NCBI GenBank assembly: GCA_036337765.1
Contig: JAYZDP010000014.1
Coordinates: 1 to 12,084 of the forward strand
DNA length: 12,084 nt
Direction: 5' to 3'
Source: JAYZDP01 sp036337765
Lineage (GTDB): Bacteria > Acidobacteriota > Thermoanaerobaculia > Multivoradales > Multivoraceae
In this document: one piece after another, positions 6,653 through 12,084 of the stretch
Numbering within the stretch: the first letter of the stretch is position 1
How the letters are laid out: every line of letters begins with the position of its first letter
The notes under the pieces: generated by a model
The model's database searches: none
What the model was told of the DNA's origin: nothing
The model's input: only the letters and a program-made list of their open reading frames with translations
Position numbers and translations under genes: made by a program

Positions 6653-7497
6653 AGGCACTCCTGAATACTTGCTTCGGTGAGGACCTTCAGGCCGGCTTCA
6701 CCTTCGTCGCGCAGCAGGCAGAGGCCCCTCCAGCTCGATCGATCATCAGCCTTTCCGAGCACCGCGGCCGTGAACCGTTCGTCCCAGAAGATGGGCCGTC
6801 TGAAGTAGATGCTGAGATCGAGCGCCTGGGGTGCGCCGTGCGACCACAGCAGGGCGGCGAGGTAGTGCACGCCCATACCGCCGCCGATCATCGGGGCCCG
6901 GAAACCGGCTCGGCGGGCAGCCTTCTCCTCATAGTGGATGCTGTTGCCCTGCACCGAGTAGCTCTTGACTCTCTCGGGTGTGAGTTGGTGCTCCCCCAAG
7001 ACTTCGGCCAGCGCCGGATCCGGCACGACCGGCGGCGGACGCTCACCCGCACCGCGTCGCGCACCCTTGTCCGGATCGGGCCTCAGCGACATACGTGAAG
7101 CGTCGACCACCACGGTGCCCGATGCGTCCTCGAAGGTAACGCTGGTCTCGACCGTGTGACCACGAGGCACCTCGCGGACGCATTCGATACGCCCCTGGAC
7201 GGTAAGGACCTCACCCAACTGCACCGGGCGGCTCTGGATGAGCCGCTGCACCATGTTCACATTGCCCTCGGCACTGATCCCACTGCGTATGCCCGCCTGG
7301 ATGCCGACGCCGATGAAAAACGATGGGTCGACGGTGTCACCGAATGCTGACGGCTCAAGGCCGGCTGCGCGAAGCTTCTCACCCTGGTAGTCGGAAGTGA
7401 TCGACAGGGTGTTGGCAGTGAGCTCGAAGCCGCCTCGGGGCTCGATCCACTCCGCAACGCCCGTGTCGACGTGAAAGATGGGGTCCGTCTGCGCCAT
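6649..7497 (-). CDS. Two-hotdog dehydratase/hydratase (FAS1-like / MaoC-like)
   Basis: A 282-residue protein made of two hotdog domains. The start is ATG 7497, seven bases after GGGAGGGA; an in-frame start at 7542 lacks such a site. The N-terminal half (about 10-140) matches the FAS1-like dehydratase type, with FIGVGIQ, VNMVQRLIQSRPVQLGEVL (80-98) and VTFEDASGTVVVDASRM (120-136). The C-terminal half holds the catalytic-type helix: SYSVQGNSIHYEEKAARRAG (179-198), then PMIGGGMGVHYLAALL (202-217), where MaoC enzymes have GDxNPIH then a Gly-Met stretch. In the usual D-x4-H pair the aspartate position is Gln183 while His188 is kept. The family adds or removes water across 2-enoyl-CoA thioesters or related substrates; the change may mean altered chemistry or a different donor residue. 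The gene overlaps the next by ATGA and follows the linalool-dehydratase-like gene by 49 bases. No signal peptide. Confidence 0.85.
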   Translation of the reverse strand: MAQTDPIFHVDTGVAEWIEPRGGFELTANTLSITSDYQGEKLRAAGLEPSAFGDTVDPSFFIGVGIQAGIRSGISAEGNVNMVQRLIQSRPVQLGEVLTVQGRIECVREVPRGHTVETSVTFEDASGTVVVDASRMSLRPDPDKGARRGAGERPPPVVPDPALAEVLGEHQLTPERVKSYSVQGNSIHYEEKAARRAGFRAPMIGGGMGVHYLAALLWSHGAPQALDLSIYFRRPIFWDERFTAAVLGKADDRSSWRGLCLLRDEGEAGLKVLTEASIQECL

Positions 7498-7546
7498 CCG
7501 AGTCCCTCCCAACGTTGAGACTACCGCTGTGTTCCGCCCCATGGCG

Positions 7547-9196
7547 CTACGTCACGCGCTGGCAGCACGAACAGCTCGCGGCCGCTTCGGGACGGTACGC
7601 GCGTGACTCGGCCTCGACGCCCGACTCGACCGGAGTCCTCGATCTCGAGGCCAGCCCCTCACTGGTGTCGATCGAAGCAGCAGCCCGCACGTCGATGTGG
7701 AACTCGTGGGTCGCGATGTCGGTTTCGATCTCGATCGCGTCGTCCGTGACGACACGCCACCTCGGGAACGCAGCGCCGTCGCAGCTGACCGAAACGGCCT
7801 TGGGATCGGGCAGCTGCGTGATCCGGAACGTCGTGGCCGCGCCGGCGCGAGACGGGGTGCCGACGCAGGTGCCTACGTGGAGGACCCCCTCGCCGACGTC
7901 GTTGTAGGCGCGCCGAACAGCGAGCGACGGGTAGTCGACCCCTGCGACCGTCGGCTCGTCGAACTTCGATCGATTCGGCTCGCGAAACGCCTTCGACCAA
8001 GCGCCAGGACCCGCCGCCTCGCACACCATCTGAAGCGCCGAGAGCTGACCCCGCGGCCAAGGCTCGTCGGTGCCGAACCACCACCCGAACCGGTCGTCCT
8101 CGTCGCCGAACCAACGCGGCTCGAACTGCTCTTCTGCATACTGGCGGAGCCGCTTGGCGGTTGTCTCGTCGCCGAGGTCCTGGGCAACGAGCAGACCGAT
8201 TGAAAGGAACCTCGGATCGGGAAAGAGCTCGATGATCGGCTTGGACGGGTCGTCCCAGCGCAGCTTGTGGACCGAGTCCTCGTAGAGGAATCGCCCCCAC
8301 TCCGGTGCCTGGGGCAAAACGTAGGGCGTGATCGCGAGAGCCGGATAGGCCGACAACGGTGCGGGGTACCCGAGGGTCACATCCTCGAGTGGGTCGTAGA
8401 AGAAGGCGAACGACGCGATTCCGCCCTTCGAATCGATCGCCATGTAGTGCTTCTTCGCGTACTCCACCCACTCGTCATAGACGCCGTGCAAGTCGGTGTC
8501 GGTCACTCTGTCGTAGAGCTGTAGACCGAGGCCCGCCGCGCTCAGGCAGAACGGCCAGATCTTGGTGTTCTCGCAGTGCGGGCCCTGGGGACGCTCCTTC
8601 CACTGCACGTTGATGAACTCGGCGATCTCACGGTGCGACCAGGCGAAGCGGCGGTCGCCGAAGCCAGCAACGTCGAACGGGCGCTCCCACTTGTCGCTGC
8701 CGGAAACCGAGCGATAGACCGACAACAGCAGGTTGAAGAAGCCGCGGAAGAAGAGGTTTCCGTCCGAGCCGATCGGATCAGGCTGCAGGCCCCACGGCTC
8801 GACGCCGTTCGCCGTCCAGCCGGGCGGGTCGTAGCGCCCACGCAGGCGCTCCGGGATATAGATCAGCCACTCCGGCGGATACTCGTCGGGGTGCGGGTCG
8901 TGGCCGATCAAGCTCAGCCAGTCGGCTGCCGCCCAAAACGTCGTGTGTCGCCCGACGAGCTCGTCCGCGATTCGGGTGTAGACCTCGCGCCAAGCGGGCG
9001 TCTGGTCGGCCAGGACCGGGAGAATGTAGGAGGTCTCGCCGAGGTCGAAGCGCGGAAAGGCGCACATCGGCGCCGTGCTGTCACGATCCCACCATTGGTG
9101 AGGCTCGCCCCGCACCGACCAGTCGTCGGGCGTGGTCGCCTTGTCCCACACGAAGCGGAGCCAGCCACGGGACCGATCGGAAAGGTGGGGCACCAT
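7547..9196 (-). CDS. Linalool dehydratase/isomerase (Ldi)-family protein
   Basis: A 549-residue protein. Start ATG 9196, with TAGGAGAGG just upstream. The family call rests on an alpha/alpha-barrel-type sequence with the Ldi landmarks: DLGETSY (51-57), whose Asp and Tyr are six apart as in the known enzyme, and CENTKIWPFC (208-217), with two cysteines nine apart and an adjacent Glu as in the Ldi active site; LGYPAP (275-280) may supply the later active-site tyrosine. Castellaniella Ldi interconverts geraniol, linalool and myrcene, and is periplasmic; this protein has no signal peptide, so it is probably cytoplasmic. An active-site histidine expected in a Gly-His motif appears as Phe in LFFRGFFNLLL (148-158), by unaided comparison. 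The final 40 residues (after about 508) are low in structure and end in SCSCCQ, unlike a normal domain end. Substrate uncertain: monoterpene alcohols or other allylic alcohols are possible. Second gene after the enolase gene, ten bases from the SCP2 stop. Confidence 0.72.
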   Translation of the reverse strand: MVPHLSDRSRGWLRFVWDKATTPDDWSVRGEPHQWWDRDSTAPMCAFPRFDLGETSYILPVLADQTPAWREVYTRIADELVGRHTTFWAAADWLSLIGHDPHPDEYPPEWLIYIPERLRGRYDPPGWTANGVEPWGLQPDPIGSDGNLFFRGFFNLLLSVYRSVSGSDKWERPFDVAGFGDRRFAWSHREIAEFINVQWKERPQGPHCENTKIWPFCLSAAGLGLQLYDRVTDTDLHGVYDEWVEYAKKHYMAIDSKGGIASFAFFYDPLEDVTLGYPAPLSAYPALAITPYVLPQAPEWGRFLYEDSVHKLRWDDPSKPIIELFPDPRFLSIGLLVAQDLGDETTAKRLRQYAEEQFEPRWFGDEDDRFGWWFGTDEPWPRGQLSALQMVCEAAGPGAWSKAFREPNRSKFDEPTVAGVDYPSLAVRRAYNDVGEGVLHVGTCVGTPSRAGAATTFRITQLPDPKAVSVSCDGAAFPRWRVVTDDAIEIETDIATHEFHIDVRAAASIDTSEGLASRSRTPVESGVEAESRAYRPEAAASCSCCQRVT

Positions 9197-9206
9197 ACAG
9201 CCTCTC

Positions 9207-9788
9207 CTAGAACGGCTTCGGCCGCTCGCCGGCGGCGACCCGCATCATGAGAATCTTCTCCCGGGCGGCCCACGCATCCGGCTGCGCCCGATCGAGCTCG
9301 GCGACAGCCGGTTCCCGGACGATGCGGCGATTCACCTCCGGGTTCGCGGTCGGCTGAACGTAGGGCGACGGCGGCGTGTGCGGCAGATGAAACGCCGGGA
9401 ATCCCGGAATCGCTGCCGGCACCAGCCCCTGGAACCAGAGCAACAGACGACGGTCGCCCTCCATCTCGATCGAGCCGTCGAGCATGCCCTGGAACAGGCG
9501 ATCCGGACCATCGGGCGCGAGCAGGGCCGCAACCCCGACCCCAGCCGACGGGAATCGGATCGAGAGGTCGGGCGAATCCACGCTGGGCGAATCCACGCTG
9601 GGCGAACCCACGCGGCCCGGCCGGCTCGTCGCACGCCGGCCGGCGAAGATGAAGTGCCGCGCCGCGCCGTCGGCCGACGAGATCTCGATCACCACGTCGC
9701 GGCTCAGCTGACGTCGGAATGCGTCACGGGTGCGGCTGACGAACGAGAACGTCCACCCGAGGACAGCGAGAAGGATTCTCAGCGACAC
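9207..9788 (-). CDS. SCP2 sterol-transfer-like protein
   Basis: A 193-residue protein. Start is GTG 9788, the first possible start after two in-frame TAG codons; only a weak TAGGG lies upstream, so translation may depend on coupling to the enolase gene. Residues about 30-125 match the SCP2 fold: DVVIEIS (31-37) and HFIFAG (45-50) are its first strands, LSIRFPSAG (75-83) the next, and GMLDGSIEMEGDRRLLLWF (101-119) the family's closing GxIxxxGD signature. A proline- and arginine-rich tail follows (FHLPHTPPSPYVQPT). SCP2 domains bind or carry lipids and CoA esters, and bacterial forms sit in steroid or fatty-acid clusters, suggesting a hydrophobic substrate for the operon. The loop at residues 58-73 is widened by a perfect-to-near-perfect 15-base tandem repeat giving SVDSP twice. 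The opening MSLRILLAVLGWTF is hydrophobic but has no clear cleavage site. Confidence 0.72.
   Translation of the reverse strand: MSLRILLAVLGWTFSFVSRTRDAFRRQLSRDVVIEISSADGAARHFIFAGRRATSRPGRVGSPSVDSPSVDSPDLSIRFPSAGVGVAALLAPDGPDRLFQGMLDGSIEMEGDRRLLLWFQGLVPAAIPGFPAFHLPHTPPSPYVQPTANPEVNRRIVREPAVAELDRAQPDAWAAREKILMMRVAAGERPKPF
9571..9615. repeat. 15-base tandem repeat inside the SCP2-like gene
   Basis: The unit GGCGAATCCACGCTG occurs twice exactly (9571-9585, 9586-9600), then once with two changes (9601-9615). It is five codons long, so copy changes keep the frame; on the coding strand it yields VGSP then SVDSP twice, in a surface loop of the SCP2 domain. Confidence 0.9.
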
Positions 9789-9845
9789 CGGCGTGCGACC
9801 CTACTACGCCAACACGACCCACCCTGGCGAGCCGTTCGACACACC

Positions 9846-11045
9846 TCAAAGATAGTCGGCCAACCTTCCACGGTGTGCTTCGAGCTGCGCTTCGTCGAGC
9901 TCGATTCCGATTCCCGGGCGGTCCGACACAACGAGGTCACCGTCTGTCCACTCGAAGGGCTGCCTGACGATCTCGTCGAAGAAGTCCCGCGACTTGTGGA
10001 TGCTCTCCTGGATCAGGAAGTTCGAAACGTTGGCGTCGATCTGCAGCGCCGCAGCGGTGATGACGGGTCCTCCCCAGACATGGGGCGCCATCAGCACGTA
10101 GTTGGCCTCTGCCAGCGTAGCGATCTTCTTGGCGGCTGTGATGCCGCCACAGCTCCCCAGGTCGGGTTGGGCGAACGCGCACGCACCCTGTGCGAACAGA
10201 TTCTGGAACTCGAACGGTGTCACCAGCCTTTCACCGGTCGCAATCGGAATCGAGGTGCTGGAGGCGATACGACCCATTTCCGCATAGTTCTCGGGCGGAC
10301 ACGGCTCCTCGAGCCAGAGTGGATCGAAGCGCTCCAGCCGCCGCGCCAGACGGCGGGCGGCTGACGGAGTGATCTGGCCGTGGGTGCCGATCAGGATGTC
10401 GGCGCGATTGCCTACCGCTTCCCGGATGGCGGCGACCGCCTTCTCCGCGTGATCGTACTCAGCAAGGCTGATCTCCCAGGGCGGTGCGGGGAGCTTCCTG
10501 AAGCCAGCTTGGGGTAGAGGGTCGAACTTGAGGCCGGTAAATCCCTCGTCCGCCAACTTCGCGGCGTGCTCGGCCAGCCGCTGCGGGTCGGTCGTCCAGT
10601 CCGCCGTTGCCGCGCGCAGTCCGTCCGTGGCATCCATATCGTAGATATAGGTGTAGGTCCTGATCCGATCTCTGTACTGGCCACCCAGCAGATTGAAGAC
10701 CGGGGTGTCGTAGTGCTTGCCAGCGATGTCCCACAGCGCGATGTCGAAGGCACTGACGAGCCCCATCGCCACGTAGTCCGGGTGCTGAGCGGTGAGACCC
10801 TTGTAGAGGGCATGGTAGAGCGGCTCACGGTCGATCGGATCCCGCCCTTTCAGGAACGTGTCGAAGACCTCCTGGACACGCGCTTCGTAGCTGTCCTCGA
10901 GTCCGAAAAGGCAGGACAGAACCGCGGTCTCTCCCCAGCCTTCGATTCCCTCGTCGGTCTCGAGCTTGAGGAAGAACCACAGGATGCCGCCCCAGTTCGG
11001 TGGGTCGGTCTTAACGACGTAGGTTCTGGCACCGGTCAGCTTCAT
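9846..11045 (-). CDS. Enolase-superfamily, mandelate-racemase-type enzyme (dehydratase/racemase-like)
   Basis: A 399-residue protein, the usual length for the family. Start ATG 11045, seven bases after ACGGAGGT, the strongest ribosome-binding site of the block. N-terminal capping domain 1-120 (WGETAVL 37-43; FDIALWDIAGK 100-110, the family signature), then the TIM-barrel domain. Barrel landmarks: GLKFDP (171-176, the K-x-K/D site), IGTHGQ (219-224), WLEEP (244-248), GERL (271-274) and APHVWGGP (320-327). Two metal carboxylates are evident, E246 and E272, 26 apart; the third, expected 26 earlier at residue 220, is Gly within IGTHGQ, while His222 is kept. The family takes a proton alpha to a carboxylate and then racemises or removes water; sugar-acid dehydratases are the nearest relatives. 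The acid substrate cannot be told. First gene of the operon, so it may be the entry or control point of the pathway. Confidence 0.87.
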   Translation of the reverse strand: MKLTGARTYVVKTDPPNWGGILWFFLKLETDEGIEGWGETAVLSCLFGLEDSYEARVQEVFDTFLKGRDPIDREPLYHALYKGLTAQHPDYVAMGLVSAFDIALWDIAGKHYDTPVFNLLGGQYRDRIRTYTYIYDMDATDGLRAATADWTTDPQRLAEHAAKLADEGFTGLKFDPLPQAGFRKLPAPPWEISLAEYDHAEKAVAAIREAVGNRADILIGTHGQITPSAARRLARRLERFDPLWLEEPCPPENYAEMGRIASSTSIPIATGERLVTPFEFQNLFAQGACAFAQPDLGSCGGITAAKKIATLAEANYVLMAPHVWGGPVITAAALQIDANVSNFLIQESIHKSRDFFDEIVRQPFEWTDGDLVVSDRPGIGIELDEAQLEAHRGRLADYL

Positions 11046-11156
11046 GCGGCTACCTCCGTTGGGAATCCGGAATCCTACCTACACCGGGTGACCAAGGGCC
11101 GGACAGCCTCAGGTGTAGAGTCGACTCGATCCGACTCGGACAACAGGGAGGTTTCG
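11046..11156. promoter_or_regulatory. Divergent intergenic region between operon and lipocalin-like gene
   Basis: This 111-base gap separates the minus-strand operon start (11045) from the plus-strand start (11157) and must hold at least the operon promoter unless that lies further upstream. I see good ribosome-binding sites on both sides (CGGAGGTAG for the operon, CAGGGAGG for the plus gene) but no convincing pair of -35/-10 hexamers in either direction, and no clear operator palindrome. Confidence 0.35.
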
Positions 11157-11564
11157 ATGTCCAGATATTCGCGATGTTGGCTCGGGCTCGTGGTGGCCCT
11201 GCTGGGACTGGCTCCCCCGGCCTTCGCCGAGGCAGCGAGCCCCGATTCCACGGGCGGCATCGACGCCCTGGTCGGCACCTGGACGTTGCGGGGAGACTCG
11301 CGCTACGGACCGCTGGAGCATCAGCTGGTCGTGGTGGGCGATGGGGCGGCCACCTACGAATCCAATGGCGAGCTCAGCGACGTGAGAGCTCTCGAGATCG
11401 AGGGTGACTCCGTGCGTTTCGAGATGACGGTCTTCGGAGGCCCCTCGAATTACGAGATGAGCTTCGCAGGCACCCTGGACGGCAACCGCCTGATGGGTGA
11501 GCTCGTCGGCCGCACCGGAAACTTCGCGACCCTCGAGGCGATTCGCGAAGAAGACGAGGAATGA
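11157..11564 (+). CDS. Small exported beta-rich (lipocalin-like) protein
   Basis: A 135-residue protein. The start is ATG 11157, six bases after CAGGGAGG; the frame is open much further upstream, but only as antisense to the enolase gene. Residues 1-24 are a signal peptide (MSRYSRCW, then LGLVVALLGLAPPAFA/E). The mature part alternates short strands: LVGTWTLRGD (37-46), a LEHQLVVVGDG segment, YESNGELSDVRAL, IEGDSVRFEMTVFG, YEMSFAGTLDGNRLMGELVG, ending TLEAIREEDEE. The pattern G-T-W at the start, then repeated strand/turn/strand and F-x-G-x-x-x-G-x-x-x-x-G, resembles small calycin-like barrels found beside metal-dependent hydrolases. No partner or ligand can be named. It faces away from the operon and converges with the gene ending at 11596, 31 bases between stops. 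Confidence 0.78.
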   Translation: MSRYSRCWLGLVVALLGLAPPAFAEAASPDSTGGIDALVGTWTLRGDSRYGPLEHQLVVVGDGAATYESNGELSDVRALEIEGDSVRFEMTVFGGPSNYEMSFAGTLDGNRLMGELVGRTGNFATLEAIREEDEE

Positions 11565-11595
11565 GCCATCGCAACTTGAAGCTCGAGCCGGCCGT

Positions 11596-12084
11596 TTAGT
11601 CACCCGACAGCTCGACACCGACGCTCGGCTCTTCGTCGGCGAAGACGACGTCCACGCGAAGATCCTCGGCGTGCGGGAAGTCGTGCAGGATCCACTCGCG
11701 CACGAAGAGCTCCGCGCGTCGCCTCCCCACCTCGCGCACGAGCTCGATGTGCTGCCGGGCACGCTCCTCGAGAAGGGGGGTCAGCCGAGCACGGAGCGCC
11801 TCCACGACCTCGTCTTCGTCTCGGAGCACGCCGACCCCGCACTCCTGCCGATCTGGAGCTTCCGAGTCGTCATGGGCCTTCACAAGCGGCTGCGCGGCAT
11901 CGAGCTCAGCGGCAGCGGCCCCTACGGATTGGCCGGCAAGGCGCCGGCGGGCTGGCCATCGCCCATCGGGCCAGGCTGGTGGGTGCGCGCCGACGAGCGC
12001 CTCGAGCGATGACGCTTCGCCAAAGTCGTCCCAGAGACGGCGTCGACAGCCTAGAATCGAGCTGGAGACCTTGCTGTTGAAGCT
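11596..12084 (-). CDS. Unrecognised protein, C-terminal part (open at right window edge)
   Basis: This minus-strand frame has no stop from the window edge to TAA at 11596-11598, 162 residues. The only in-frame conventional start, GTG 11883, has no ribosome-binding site, so translation may begin beyond the window. The C-terminal 95 residues look like real protein: amphipathic helix RLTPLLEERARQHIELVREV, then RRRAELFVREWILHDFPHAE and DLRVDVVFADEEPSVGVEL, i.e. helices followed by two strands. The section nearer the edge is alanine- and arginine-rich and less protein-like. I do not recognise a family. No membrane segment is visible in this part. It ends 31 bases from the stop of the lipocalin-like gene. 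Confidence 0.5.
   Translation of the reverse strand, partial: SFNSKVSSSILGCRRRLWDDFGEASSLEALVGAHPPAWPDGRWPARRRLAGQSVGAAAAELDAAQPLVKAHDDSEAPDRQECGVGVLRDEDEVVEALRARLTPLLEERARQHIELVREVGRRRAELFVREWILHDFPHAEDLRVDVVFADEEPSVGVELSGD

Larger units (their letters stand above)
5753..11045 (-). other. Probable five-gene catabolic operon
   Basis: Five minus-strand genes follow one another from 11045 down to 5753 with gaps of 57, 10, 49 and -4 bases: enolase-superfamily enzyme, SCP2-like protein, linalool dehydratase/isomerase-family protein, two-hotdog dehydratase and VOC protein. The stop of the SCP2 gene (TAG) is part of TAGGAGAGG, the ribosome-binding site of the next gene, and the last two genes share ATGA, so translation is likely coupled. 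No regulator or transporter is inside the block. Inferred role: transformation of a hydrophobic alcohol, isoprenoid or CoA-linked acid through dehydration, hydration and isomerisation. The substrate is not established. Confidence 0.65.

Noticed and set aside
7498..7542. Longer start for the two-hotdog dehydratase
   Set aside because: ATG 7497 has GGGAGGGA at good spacing, while 7542 has none, and the added residues do not resemble the family.
9571..9615. Short repeats as a CRISPR-like array
   Set aside because: The units are contiguous with no spacers, and lie in frame inside a coding region.
9132..10364. 410-codon open frame on the plus strand
   Set aside because: It is antisense to the Ldi, SCP2 and enolase genes. 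Its RIHAGRIHAG repeat is simply the 15-base tandem repeat read backwards.
10566..11156. Long N-terminal extension of the small exported protein
   Set aside because: That stretch is antisense to the enolase gene; ATG 11157 has a ribosome-binding site and starts a signal peptide.
11497..12012. 171-codon plus-strand frame over the end of the lipocalin-like gene
   Set aside because: It overlaps a better-supported gene in another frame, lacks a ribosome-binding site and is opposite a more protein-like minus frame.

Overview
The window is G+C-rich bacterial DNA with strongly GC-ending codons, tightly packed genes and Shine-Dalgarno sequences before most starts. It carries no rRNA, tRNA or obvious taxonomic marker. 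The gene mix (SnoaL-like, glyoxalase-like, two-hotdog dehydratase, SCP2, mandelate-racemase-type enolase, linalool dehydratase/isomerase-like, cytochrome c/copper monooxygenase) suits a heterotrophic, lipid- or terpenoid-degrading environmental lineage such as Proteobacteria, Myxococcota or Binatota. That placement is inference and weak.

Left part (1-2060): the start of a SnoaL/NTF2-like gene runs off the left edge on the minus strand. Next to it lies a broken FRG-domain gene (333-753, minus), readable only by changing frame several times; two of the frame changes sit at A homopolymers. A plausible sigma70-type promoter (797-825) then serves a plus-strand exported protein of a widespread uncharacterised family (906-2060; RPDLSG and YACHEGN motifs).

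Middle (2076-5663, minus): an SLC13-type permease with two RCK_C/TrkA_C domains lies downstream of an exported protein that joins a c-type haem domain (CASCH) to a PHM/DBM-like type II copper monooxygenase. Upstream of these is a small ORF that looks like a lipoprotein signal joined to the last strands of a TonB-dependent receptor, with no normal start codon.

Right part (5753-11045, minus): five co-directional genes form a compact probable operon. In transcription order they are an enolase-superfamily enzyme, an SCP2-like protein, a linalool dehydratase/isomerase-family protein, a two-hotdog FAS1/MaoC-type dehydratase and a VOC/glyoxalase-like protein. The last two overlap by ATGA, and the SCP2 stop overlaps the next gene's ribosome-binding site. 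Together these predict hydration, dehydration and isomerisation steps on a hydrophobic, possibly isoprenoid or CoA-linked substrate. Three of the enzymes appear to carry substitutions at positions normally catalytic or metal-binding, which makes this the most interesting block.

Divergent from the operon is a small exported beta-rich protein (11157-11564, plus). It converges on an unrecognised minus-strand gene that is still open at the right edge.
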